A DNA stretch of 60,000 bases, taken from NCBI RefSeq assembly GCF_000003815.2, contig NC_049990.1, forward strand, positions 21,278,321 through 21,338,320, given 5' to 3'. The stretch is from Branchiostoma floridae. Its lineage: Eukaryota; Chordata; Leptocardii; Amphioxiformes; Branchiostomatidae. Positions 21,731-31,901 of the stretch are shown here, in pieces. Under the pieces are notes generated by a model. It searched no databases. It was not told where the DNA came from and saw nothing but the letters and a program-made list of their open reading frames with translations. Position numbers and translations under genes: made by a program. The stretch's first letter is position 1. The number at the start of each line of letters is the position of its first letter.

Positions 21731-22724
21731 CATTTATTAAGAAGAGAAAAACAATTTGTTTGTCAAAAAATATATATAATGTTAATAAAGGTACATTTTA
21801 CAATTGAAATTTTCTACGTCATAACTAAATGTTATAAAACATTTCCTTTCTGTACTCAGAAGAGGAGCCCGCTCATGCCATGTTGCAACATTTTATTAGA
21901 CTATTAATAGCATGTGATTACATTTTTCTGCACACAAATAATGCAATTAATATTGTTTATGTGTCAATCCCTTCCAATACTTTAAAAAATATTTAGGAAG
22001 TGAAATGAAATACATTTTTGTATTTGAAATAAGTTTGTACACACTGTAACAGATACTCATCTAATCAAATCCTCATTGTAGCAATGTTTCTGTGATAAAT
22101 AAAGATAAGAAAAGTCCAGTTTGGTGAAGAGTTATTATTATAAATGTAAATAGTATTGTTAATAATGAATAGCTATGTTTTTCTAGTATTGGTTACCTGC
22201 CCCTAGTCAGGTTTATAACACTAATGTGTCTGAGCCTTTTGTAAGTTATGCTACAACAGTCCCTCCTGCGATACTTATAGAACAGTCCCGCAAGGAGGTC
22301 ACATGACTAGTGCCCGCCATTTTGAATTGCCATTGTTAATGTATGGCAGTATCGGCGCTGTACATTTTGACCAAAAACAGGGACTTAAAATGCTTGTAAA
22401 GCACGGAAACTCCGTACACATCAATGGGACACCATCTTGAACATGTTTGTGGCGGTAGGTTTAGGTGTCGTTGCGCGACGGCCGATATTTTTGTGGATAT
22501 AGTGGGCATTCGCTAAAAAGACATTTTACTGGGCGTTCGCTAAAAAGACCATCGAGAATCGAAAACTTTGATTTATGTCACTTCGGGTCGATGGATTGAC
22601 TTGAAACTCAGGATTAATACATGGGAGCACAACGTGGACATATTCCAAGCAAAAAAAATGAGATTCGTGCAGCGCGGACTTCTCTAGAGTGGGCGTTTGT
22701 GGGCATTCGCTAAAAAGACCATGC

Positions 22725-22734
22725 GGAATTAAAC
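22725..22734. repeat. Right copy of 10-bp target-site duplication
   Basis: GGAATTAAAC, identical to 19065-19074, where the host LINE frame resumes with GIKQSLDKADG. Confidence 0.9.
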
Positions 22735-23682
22735 AATCATTAGACAAAGCAGACGGACCATTATCAGTTAAAAACAAACTCTTCGACACTTGTGTTAAAC
22801 CTATTTTGTTATATGGATCTGAAATTTGGAGCTCATTCAAAAGTCCTAAATCTTGTCCTATTGAAACAGTGCACTTGAAATTTTGTAAACACTCACTTAA
22901 TGTTCCGAAAACTGCATCTAACCTTGCTGTACGCGCTGAATTAGGGAGGTACCCTATCTAACTGGAAGCCTCTCTAAATGCCATTAAATATTTCATTAGA
23001 ATTAAACAGAATGTGCCAGCTGAGAGTCTGCAGGCAGACGCTCTCTTATGTCAGCTTAATCTAGATTCATCAGGTACTAAATGTTGGGCATCTGGTGTTC
23101 GCAAAACTTTGGAGGAGTGTGGTTACCCTTTTGTTTGGCAAGCCCGTAAGTCAACAGATCCAAACATATCCCACCTAATTTCTGCAATCCACCAACGACT
23201 GAAGGATATTTATTTCCAGAATTTTCTAAACAACATTCATAATGATGATAAAGGTTTACGTGCGAAAAACAAACTCCGAACGTACAGACTACTGAAATCC
23301 ACATACAATGAAGAGCAGTATTTGAAAATTACAAACATTCGGCATAGAACTACCATTGCTAAACTAAGAATCAGTTGCCACCGACTGCGAATTGAATCAG
23401 GAAGGCACAACCACACTCCTCTAGAACAAAGAGTCTGCCAATTTTGTTCCTCAAACATGGTAGAAGATGAAGTGCACTTCACTGTCGATTGCGATATGTA
23501 TGCGAATGATAGAAATACTCTATTTAGTTATATAGAAAGTAGATTCCCTCATTTTAGACACATGAGTAGCACTGACAAGTTTATATTTCTCATGCGTTTT
23601 GAGAAACCGACAATAGCGAAACTCATACAGTCCTACATTTTCACTATTACCAAGAAACGAGAAGAAGCCGAACTTTTCACTC

Positions 23683-24597
23683 GTTCTCATTGAAATGTCG
23701 AAAATGGCATTTTTTGGTCGAAAAATAAATCGGCTTTATTTTCAGTGAAAACCACCTGGTTGTTAAGGAAAATTCCTCTTTTAACCATAGCCAAAAAATG
23801 GCAACTTATTATTTTCGGTCCCATTGGTAATGCATTACAGGGCAGGTAACAAACGTTACCGGTAACGTTTGTTACAACAGTAAACTTAACCCTTTATCTT
23901 CAAAGGCATTAGCATTATTGGCTACATCATTTAGGCATAAGTTGACGTCCCTAGGGACATTTAAAAAGTGGGCAGCATTTTTGCACCGGGTTAGACAGAA
24001 TGCTTAGAAGCCATCAAACAATGGTAACGTTTGTTACAGTCATTTCTGTACAACATTTTGTAAGCAGGGTGGGATACACATGGCAGTCAATTGCCCTTTT
24101 TTGTTTCTTTAGAAAACCAGAAAAACTGTAAAGCGTCACAAAAACGGCAATTTCTAGTCTTATACGTGGATAATATAACCGTGGCAACCATCGCACTCGT
24201 GGTGGTAACGTTTGTTACAGAATCTGGCGACAGGCATAAACCACCTCACACAACCTCCAAGATCAGTGACGGGAGCGATCTGGCGTGATCGGAGAGAGGG
24301 CCAAGGTAGCTGGTTTCATTTGCCGAACAATCATTTTGGGAACTGAATTGTTCCATTTTTGGCTACTATTTGAATTTTTCACATTTTCTCAGGCGACAGC
24401 CATTTTTTAGGGGTTTAAATCCCACCCGAGGCTATAATAACCTTCAAAACCATGAACCAATATAAATGCTGTGGTGCATCTTTTGTAAAACATTACAGGG
24501 GTTGTGGAAAAACAAAGGGACCAGTCATGCTATCTATAATTTGCTCAATATCAAGTCGTAAAGTCAGGCGACACGTTTTCGACATTTAAATGAGAAC
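23683..24597. mobile_element. Second TIR element nested at the LINE ORF end
   Basis: The left end GTTCTCATTGAAATGTCG continues AAAA and is matched in inverse at 24576-24597 (TTTTCGACATTTAAATGAGAAC, one mismatch). The LINE copy at 10691-11068 lacks this block entirely and runs from GAACTT straight to ATGTTAGACTAG, so it is the empty site. CTTTT is found on both sides (23673 and 24603), a possible short target duplication. The insertion replaces the LINE C-terminus: the stop now used (23691) lies in the TIR. The interior has GTAACGTTTGTTAC motifs, including a perfect 30-bp palindrome at 23846-23875. Non-coding. Confidence 0.8.
23846..23875. repeat. 30-bp perfect palindrome, GTAACGTTTGTTAC motif
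   Basis: GTAACAAACGTTACC is followed directly by its inverse GGTAACGTTTGTTAC. The half-site GGTAACGTTTGTTACA recurs near 24023 and 24204 inside the same element, a spacing that may reflect protein-binding sites or older internal repeats. Confidence 0.8.
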
Positions 24598-24700
24598 TAG
24601 CCTTTTGTGTTAGACTAGATTTGTGACACCTTTATATGTATATATCCTGACTTGTTGGGCAAAATTGTACAATAAAGGTCTTCATTCATTCATTTATGTA

Positions 24701-25204
24701 ACAGAACAATGGTGTACCGAATATCATTACTACCATATAACCGTGTACGTCGACGAATGTGACATTCATGTGATAAGATACGCCAAATAATACAAGCAAA
24801 TGGAAATTATGATTTTGGAAACGCAAAGACGTTCCAGGTACATGTAGCAACCACTACCATTCCTTAGTGTCACCAAGGAGATCTTTTTGAAGATCAGGTT
24901 TTATACCCTACCTATAAAATCATAATGGAAAGGAGATGAGGAAAACAAATTTTAGATTGTCAAATTAAAACAGTAGTAGGGCAATATCAAGACAACGATG
25001 GTTCAATAACCTTCGTATATGTAATTCTCGATTTAAGCCCACTGTCTAAAGTTATTACCATCCACTAGCAAAGGAAAGCAAAAAAATTGACAAACCCAAA
25101 TTACGGTACGCTCGTTTCAATAGAAACACATTGGGTTCTTACTGCGATAAAAGCTCGACACCAGTAATCAAGGTTATTCTGTGCTGAACCAAGTTTTTTG
25201 TATT
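24701..25204. other. Gene-free spacer with one repeat fragment
   Basis: The segment 24777-24900 is a diverged copy of the repeat at 12829-12960 (CAAGCAAATGG, ATGATTTTGGAAACG). Otherwise nothing is recognised. Confidence 0.45.
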
Positions 25205-25212
25205 ACAGATTA

Positions 25213-25504
25213 GGAAATCGACATCCTCCTACGCAGGGACACCCAACAGCCAAACTGCCTGTCTGGATGTACCCTGCTCTTTCAACCGTCACCCTTAGTT
25301 CCTGACCGCCCTGCTTATAAATATTAATGAGGTTGCCCTTATACATGCGAGACAGCTTTTGAAAACAGAAAGCCTATTCATTGATTGGCTGACAGCTGGT
25401 TGGGGGGGGGGGCGTCCACAGGAACTAAGAGTGATGGTTGAAAGAGTAGGGCACATCCAGACAGGCAGTTTGGCTGTTGGATGTCCCTGCGTAAGAGGAT
25501 GGCA
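25213..25504. mobile_element. Foldback element with ~90-bp arms
   Basis: The left arm (CCAAACTGCCTGTCTGGATG, CCCTGCTCTTTCAACC) and right arm (GGTTGAAAGAGTAGGGC, CATCCAGACAGGCAGTTTGG) pair with few mismatches around a loop of about 100 bp that includes GGGGGGGGGGG (25401-25411). Non-coding. The outer limits are fuzzy. Confidence 0.65.
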
Positions 25505-25512
25505 ATCGATAG

Positions 25513-26444
25513 ATTGGTGAATTATTTAGAAGAGAGTGTCCATCTTTTAATCATTGCTTACTGTTGAGTCCATTAACCCGTCTTAAAGGATCAAATAAAC
25601 CTTGTTGTGGATCACCTCAAGGATCCATTGATTAACTTAAGAAAGCCTATTCCACTGTGAAATTAAGGTCAAAGTGTGTCAAACTAAAATTCAAGTGTGT
25701 TAGTGGTAGATTTAGTGGTATAGATGAAAGATGCAATGCAAAATGCCCTATTATGTAGACTTGATGCCATTCAAAGAAGTGCTCTGTTATAATCTCTCAT
25801 AAATACGGTAGACCTACAGTAACTCAATGATAGTACATTATTTCTTCACTGCTAGAAGGATACACGATACTTTCATATTTAGAACATTGTAACATCTTCG
25901 ATATAGTCCACATTTCATTCATTGCAAGGGTAAATTCTCTTAGTATACTAACTTACTTATCCTCTTCTAACAAATTGATACAGCACCAACTCGTTTTGTC
26001 GACGTTGTACTGTGGAATATATAGTTATAGGAACATGTTTAACTTTTGACAGAGCGAAGAACAAAGGTACTTTGAAATTGTGCATTGAGTTCTCACTGTG
26101 TAATCGACGATGTGTTTGTTTGCTTGCGCTGGTGTGTCCGCAGTTGGCCAGCCTTTCAGGGTGTAAGGTTGGCATGGTGTAATGCCTGGATATTTGGTTT
26201 GGCTCTGCTCCAATGTTGTAGACATGCGCAGGGAACGATGAGTCGGCGCTAATACACGTGTAGAGATTTTCAAATACAATTCAATGTCTACCACTGGATA
26301 AAAAAAAGGAGATTTACTTTCGGATATTTCGAGTGACATCCATCACTCTTCTTCAGTGTCACTAGAGCAAACTGGCAGAGCTATTCTGTACAAGTACAGC
26401 TAACTAGGAATTTGAACATGAGATTGTTTGTCGTTTGGGTCCAG
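25513..26444. other. Non-coding stretch upstream of the GPCR exons
   Basis: AT-rich, with no candidate for the missing TM1-TM3 exon. The minus strand of 26270-26390 (AGAAGAGTGATGGATGTCAC, GAAATATCCGAAAGTAAATC) resembles a retroelement 3' region, so a TE fragment lies within about 55 bp of the exon boundary. The last bases (TCGTTTGGGTCCAG) form the splice acceptor. Confidence 0.45.
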
Positions 26445-26708
26445 GTGCATCGCGGTGACGTCGGGTCTCCGGACGGAGAACTGCCGCATCAGCCTGACCG
26501 TCCCTATCACCCTGGTGTGGATCGTCTCGGCTCTCCTCGCCATCCCGGACGCCATCTTCTCCGACACCGTGCAGTTCCACGCCGCGGACATCGCCATCAT
26601 GGCCCTCCCGTCCACGTTTCCCGCCACCAACGTGTCCTTACCGCACCACGACAAGGCGAAGACGTACTGCCGCCGCATCTGGAGTATCGATCAGCGAATG
26701 GCCTACAG
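26445..26708 (+). CDS. GPCR exon with TM4 and extracellular loop 2
   Basis: The acceptor GGGTCCAG precedes base 26445 and the donor ACAG|GTAAAG follows 26708. The exon begins with the last base of a split Arg codon of the D/E-R-Y position (R-C here) and ends in a split Arg codon. TM4 is ISLTVPITLVWIVSALLAIP. ECL2 has the conserved Cys for the bond to TM3 and one N-glycosylation motif (NVS). Confidence 0.88.
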
Positions 26709-27656
26709 GTAAAGGTCTGGGCGTCATTGAGTGGATGACTAGAATCTACAATGGAATCTCTGTCTTTCTCTCCCTCTCTCTGTCTCACTCCTCCCCCCCC
26801 CCCCTCTCTCTCTCTGTGGGTGTACGTTCGTACATGTGTACATGTATGAGTTCGAATGAATGATTGAATCTATGATGTTGCAGCATTCATCAGGCGTACG
26901 CGTACAGGACTAGTATACAGTTCAAAGTACCAGGGAATTTTTTCGAGATTCCGGTACACTGTGTGGACCAACAGATGAGTACTAGTGTGCGCGTGTGCCG
27001 CTGTGGGTGTTTCACGTCTTTCTTTCTCAAATACCTATGTGTATGGGGGTACCAAAATAGGTAGACATAATCGAGATTTTTGTTGTTTATATACATGAAT
27101 CATATAAACGTCTTCGTCTCCGTCTTGCAGAGCGAACTACCTGTTCTTGTTCGTGGCCGAGTTCGCCATTCCTGTCACCATCATGACGGTGTGCTCCGCC
27201 CTGGTTGCCCGGAAAGTGTGGGACCGGAAGTTCCCGGGGAACATCAACCCGTGGCAGCTTCGCGCCCAGAAGCGGTCCCGCAGGAAGACCGTCCTCCTCC
27301 TGCTCCTGGTCGCGTCCTTCTGCCTCTGCCTGGGCCCTTTCTACGTCTACGCGCTCATCCGGGACTTCTTCGGACACCTGCTCCACAGCGAGTCCACCAA
27401 CACCATGATCTTCTACATCGTGGAGGCCGTTGCCATGGCAAACTGCCTGATTGACACCCTGGCCTACGTCGCCGTTGACAACCGGATGAGGAGATACATC
27501 GGGAAGCTGCTCGTCTGCTTTTCCTGTCAATCAAAGGGCAACAACGCGGCACGGGCTGATGCGGAGACCAAAATGGGGAGGTCGTCCACTTATGGAAACA
27601 CCCCTATCCAGATGCGCGTGCGCAGGGGTAAAACAGAAGCGAGCTCGAGTTTGTAA
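26445..27656 (+). CDS. Prokineticin-receptor-like class A GPCR, 3' two exons
   Basis: Two exons, 26445-26708 and 27131-27656, separated by a GT-AG intron, give 261 codons from the end of TM3 to the stop. Key sequences are RCIAVTSGLR after TM3, the ECL2 block YCRRIWSIDQRMAYR, YLFLFVAEFAIPV in TM5, LLLLLVASFCLCLGPFYVYA and LIRDFF in TM6/ECL3, and FYIVEAVAMANCLIDTLAYV in TM7. Vertebrate prokineticin receptors have the same landmarks as known to me: C-x-x-IWxxDQ in ECL2, a VPGF-like ICL3 start, RDFF, and NTLCF in place of NPxxY. The product should be a plasma-membrane Gq-type peptide receptor; the ligand is inferred only. TM1-TM3 exons are not found upstream in the window, so the model is partial. 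Neuropeptide Y/orexin-type receptors are less likely alternatives. Confidence 0.85.
26709..27130 (+). other. GPCR intron with pyrimidine tract
   Basis: A 422-bp intron with donor GTAAAG and acceptor CGTCTTGCAG. It contains a CT/C-rich low-complexity run at 26757-26815 and no other feature. Confidence 0.8.
27131..27656 (+). CDS. GPCR terminal exon with TM5-TM7 and C-tail
   Basis: 175 codons including TAA at 27654-27656. The third intracellular loop is basic (RAQKRSRRK). TM6 has CLGP where most class A receptors have CWxP. TM7 has DTLAY in place of NPxxY. A cysteine-containing stretch after helix 8 (LLVCFSCQ) could be palmitoylated, and the tail is Ser/Thr-rich. GC content is well above the flanking sequence, as expected for a selected exon. 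Confidence 0.9.
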
Positions 27657-27901
27657 GCGATGCAGCCATTGGACGACAGCTGTTGTGCCGGTGTGACAGC
27701 GATCTCGCCCCCCCCGCGATCTCGCCCCCCCGGGGGGCGAGATCGCTAGCGTTTTCGCCCCCCTCTGGTGTTTTCGCCCCCCCCCAATCCCAGCGTTTTC
27801 GCCCCCCCACTAGGGATATCCTTCCCGTTTTCTAGAGTGTTCGGTTGAATCTTAATCCTATTGCTGTGATAATGATTAGCACTGTCTTGTTACCTACTTT
27901 T

Positions 27902-28060
27902 GTATATATATATATATATACTTTTGTATATATATACTTTTGTATATATATATACTTATATATATAGGGTTTACAAGGGAAATATATATACTTTTGTATA
28001 TATATACTTATAGATATATACTTATAGATATATGTATATATACTTTTGTATATATTTACC
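27902..28060. repeat. (TA)n / ACTTTTGTATATATAT microsatellite
   Basis: Alternating TATATA is interrupted by ACTTTTG and ACTTATAG units inside element A. Low complexity; the short ORF 27940-28197 across it is not a gene. Confidence 0.85.
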
Positions 28061-29866
28061 TACTTTTTTACATAGCCTTAAGATACTTAACTTGCAGCTT
28101 GTTACTGCATATTAATCGAGCTACCTGGAACAATATGGTACTTGGATGTAACGTATATAGTGTGTTACCTGGTATCTATATATACGTGACACCTTAGTAT
28201 GTTAAGATGAGATACAGTACCTGTGAAGCCGATCCTACCTGGTTGGGTGCAAGCACACTTTGCATTGAAATAGAACAGATACATTTTTGTTGTGAATTTG
28301 TGGTGACTTTTATTAACATCACGAACGTATATTAACATATGCATATCAACACACCTGTTGCTGAGTTGTAACAAAACTGGTAAATATTTGCCAATCAGCA
28401 CAGAGGTATACACACCTGGCTATGAGTTGAAACAAATTGTGCTGTTCAAAACTAACAGTTTTGACAGTCTCACACTAAACCAGCCCTGCAGTTCAAAAAA
28501 TATAGCCTTCCTGTGCGAACGTAACAAGCTGCTAGGGGACCCAAACATACACCACTTGCTGTCGGCCCCATGTGCTATCTAACGCTAAAAATTAAAAAGC
28601 ATGACAACAGCACGTCCATAACTCGAGATATCCCTATCGGAAGTTCCGCTGCAATAACAAGCCGCTAGGAGGCACAAAATGCAGGCGGTCTTGAGTGATG
28701 GCGCTTTTCCACAAATACACACAGAATTCGAAACGCTACCCAAAATATAAAGTGAAACTTCTTGGCGAAGGTAACAATAGGAACAATGCAGTCGTAGATT
28801 CGAGCAAAACTGCACAGTGCAGTGTGGTGATTAGGGTCTCAGACATGAAGTAAAGATATTGAACGTAGCGTATGGGGTTAACACTTTCCTCTTTGAGCCC
28901 AAATTGAGGATATTTGCATCATTCTCGGAGCGAACCTAGTACTAAATGTTTGTATCCATTATCTTTAAGATTATTTGTAAACCTTATATAATACTTGTAC
29001 AGTAACTTTTATACTTATCATCTTGTAAAAATGATGCGGAATAGAACGTATGGTATACAGAATATTTTGCACAATGGTTCTGTACCTGTGTTTGTTGGTT
29101 AGTCTGTCGACCAAAATAGCATAATGGATCCCGTCAATGGATCCTTATATCACGTCAATGGACGTCATTGTTGGCTGACGAAATGATTTCATTCTCAAAT
29201 ATATTTCATAACTAATTATTTTTCATAGATAACAACATGTGCTAATTACAGATACATGTATGTAATCTGCTTGTGTCACTGAAACAGAACTTCCTTTTTT
29301 TCTTTTTACCTTCACATACCATGATATAAGGGATAAGTGGCATGGGCTTTACGAAATGACATGCAAAAATGCAAATTAGCACATAATGTGCATGATTCAG
29401 GAGACGAATATGTAATTCTAGTGTTTCCATGTTGTGACTTTAATACACGTAATCTATGTAATTTAAAGGTTATGGAAGGTGAAACATATCAGATAATGAT
29501 TATGAAAATGAGATTCTGATTTGCATAATTAATGTCAAAGTACAAAAATTCTAAAGTGCGATGTGCAAATTAATTGTGCACCACTATGTATAGATTGTGC
29601 AAATGCGCAAGTCATTTTCTTAATTCAGGACAAAATGTCATCATAAAATGCAGCTAAACGAAAGTATCTGCACACGTGTTAACTTAAACGTGTCAATTAC
29701 AGCTTCATTTGCATAATGAATGAGACTAGATGACACTATAAATCTGCAAGAGCTAAAAATATTTAATGGGGGTATGATGTGATTTGTACGAAGCAAAAGT
29801 AATGTAACTTATAGGTTTATTGGAGATGCAAATCACTAGAAGGATGCAAATCACTGGAAATCCCTA

Positions 29867-30163
29867 GCGATTTCGCCCCAAGAGGGTAAGGGGGGCGAAA
29901 ACACTAGCGATTTCGCCCCGGGGGGGGGGGGGGGCGATATCACTAGCGATTTCGCCCCGGGAGGGGGGGGGGGCGAAATCACTAGGGATTTCGCCCCGGG
30001 GGGGGGGCGAAATCACTAGGGATTTCCCCCCGGGAGGGGGGGGAAATCCCCCAAAGGGGGCGAAAAGGGGGGGGCCAAATCCCTAGTGATCCTGCCCCGG
30101 GGGGGGGGGGGGCGAAAACACTAGTGATTTTGCCCCCGGGGGGGCGATATCACGGGGGGGCGA
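29867..30163. repeat. G-tract repeat, right subterminal array of element A
   Basis: Seven or so units of about 40-50 bp, each a run of 7 to 15 G followed by CGAAATCACTAGCGATTTCG or a variant and CCCC. The unit junction is itself near-palindromic around CTAG. On the plus strand many separate G runs could form G-quadruplexes. Confidence 0.85.
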
Positions 30164-30180
30164 GAACGCTGTCACACCGG

Positions 30181-30745
30181 ATTGCGCAATTCTCAGAAAT
30201 TTGCAAATGGACGATCCGTAAACAAATCGAAAAGATGAAACACTGAAATACCCTATATAGATTCAAGGAAATTGCACAATATATGTCTTCAGAGAGATTT
30301 ACCAAAAATATACTCACGATGTGTACATGTAGCATAAAAACAATATGCATATAGGTCACATGCATATGTGTATCATAGTTATAGAATTTGTGATACAAAA
30401 ATGTACCTTGTATAACTAAAGATTATATTGAATATGATATACGAATATAAAATGTATAATGTAAATATCATTGGATCAACTGTAGCTGGACTATCATTGA
30501 TTATGTTGCTAGCGTTACAGTCTGTAAATATTTGTGTTATAGACGTAATATGTCAGTCCTTCTTTTTTCGAACACAAATGTACCCAAGACTTTATTCTAT
30601 TCAGGAAAGAAGAACGTCTGCCTTGTAAGCCTGTATATGAATTGACAACCACACGGAAACACCTGGTTTCGGGGCTTCTATTGCCAGTGTGTGTGTATAT
30701 AGTTGTGTTTGGAATAGGAATTTGGCCAAATACTAGGGGTGGATA
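30181..30745. other. Spacer between elements A and B
   Basis: AT-rich and gene-free. The segment 30583-30617 (GACTTTATTCTATTCAGGAA, AGAAGAACGTCTG) is a short piece of the repeat also seen at 32284 and 41328. Confidence 0.5.
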
Positions 30746-31899
30746 CCGGTGTGACAGCGATCTCGCCCCCCCGGCGATCTCGCCCCCCCCCCCCGGGGGG
30801 CGAGATCACTAGCGTTTTCGCCCCCCTTTAGCGTTTTCGCCCCCCCCCCCCACCCCGAGCAGCTGGCTACTACATATTACAGGTGCGCTACCTGGTACTA
30901 TACTGCACCTGGGGAGTAACGTATATGGTGTGTTACCTGGTACCTATATGGCACCTTATTACCGTACCGTAAGATGTCATACCTCGAAAGTCGATATTAT
31001 ATTGTTCGGTGCAAACATGACATTGAAATGAAAAAAGACAATTTTTGCAGCTGAGGTGGCATAAAACAGTACTACTGCGAACGTATAAATCAACACCGTC
31101 TATGGTACGGAATACGTCAGCTATATGTTTTCAATTTGTCACCGTGTTTTCTTTCTTGTGCTGGAAACATTTCCAAAGCACTAACAAAAACACACGTGAA
31201 TAATAGTTTCTCATTATAAACACTATCTACGCGCAAGTTGATATAGCTGTTGCTAAATGCTACACAAACACTGGTAAAGTACCTGTCTTAAGAAACACGG
31301 GTAAATGCATCAGTTCCTAAATACTAGAAAAGACAGTCATGTTGGAGGTGAAGATATCCCTTGGCCAGGTGCATATACCAAAATGTGCGTTATTCTAATT
31401 AATACCTAATATTTGCATAATTGATAAAGACATTACATAGTTCTTTTGTGGTCACTTCATTGTAGAGACTTCATATTGGAGATATATAGGTTGCTTGAGG
31501 ACAGGTGAATACAATGAAATACATCTTATGTCAAGACTCAGGTATATGCAATAATGGGAATACAAGGGAGCCAACCCTCCTTGTCTGAAACAAGTTCAAC
31601 TATCTTATTACCATGTAATTACGTTAATATTGATACTATGAATGGAGTTATGTATCAAACCCGTGTACTTCTGAACCTACATTTTGTGATTTATACCAAT
31701 CAACTTCTAAAATGTCATGTAAACCCGTTTTTTTTTGGGGGGGGGGCGAAATCGCTAAAGGGGGGCGAGGTAGGGGGGCGAGATCACTAGCCGGGGAGGG
31801 CGAGATCGCTAGTGATTTCGCCACGGGGGGGCGAGATCGCTAGTGATTTCGCCCCCGGGGGGGCGAGATCACGGGGGGGCGAGAACGCTGTCACACCGG
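30746..31899. mobile_element. 1.15-kb TIR element B, same family as A
   Basis: Begins CCGGTGTGACAGCGATCTCG and ends CGAGAACGCTGTCACACCGG, flanked by TA on both sides (30744-30745, 31900-31901). A C-rich array at the left (30766-30853) and G-rich array at the right (31730-31886) mirror element A. Interior similarity to A includes GTAACGTATATGGTGTGTTA. Non-autonomous. Confidence 0.85.
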
Positions 31900-31901
31900 T
31901 A

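Larger units (their letters stand above)
19075..22724. mobile_element. 3.65-kb near-palindromic (foldback) DNA element with mirrored minisatellites
   Basis: The two halves are reverse complements over nearly the whole length: arms of about 1.85 and 1.8 kb meet near 20925. The terminal motif GTCTTTTTAGCGAATGCCCA is present at 19081, again with one change at 19251, and at 19279. It is mirrored at 22700-22719, 22530-22549 and 22503-22522, giving three per arm. The extreme ends (GGGAGGGTC / GCATGGTC) match imperfectly. The left arm has 166 bp (19559-19724) that the right arm lacks. The inner third of each arm is a 51-bp minisatellite. No transposase is recognised. The 10-bp duplication with long TIRs fits Mutator-like (MULE) insertion best, which is an inference. 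It interrupts a LINE ORF. Confidence 0.88.
18655..24700 (+). pseudogene. Non-LTR retrotransposon (LINE) reverse transcriptase, split by two insertions
   Basis: From about 18655 the frame reads TLFNLFIS, then the RT catalytic box CLLYADDLVIFSESQQGL, SWKLKVNLKKTKVIVF and so on up to FGIK at 19065. It resumes in the same frame at 22725 (GIKQSLDKADG, VKPILLYGSEIWSS) through a C-terminal zinc-finger-like CQFCSSNMVEDEVHFTVDC and ends at 23691-23693. In-frame stops occur at 18978-18980 and 22959-22961. The 5' part (endonuclease and RT palm start) is missing. The 3' tail (GTACAATAAAGGT then a CATTCATT tail near 24690) matches the minus-strand copy at 10691-11068. The architecture suggests the CR1/jockey-type part of the LINE tree; family not determined. 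Confidence 0.88.
27688..30180. mobile_element. 2.5-kb TIR element A with G/C-homopolymer-rich ends
   Basis: The ends are CCGGTGTGACAGCGATCTCG and its inverse CGAGAACGCTGTCACACCGG (one mismatch). Just inside are C-rich (27711-27807) and G-rich (29867-30163) arrays built from TTTCGCCCC and GGGGCGAAATC words joined at CACTAG. The interior shares words with element B: GTAACGTATATAGTGTGTTA at 28148, and CCTGGTATCTATAT. No transposase is seen. It starts 31 bp after the GPCR stop codon, so the receptor 3' UTR probably runs into it. Confidence 0.8.

Noticed and set aside
27087-27552. Minus-strand and alternate-frame ORFs over the GPCR terminal exon
   Set aside because: Shadows caused by high GC in a real coding exon; the plus-frame translation has clear transmembrane motifs.
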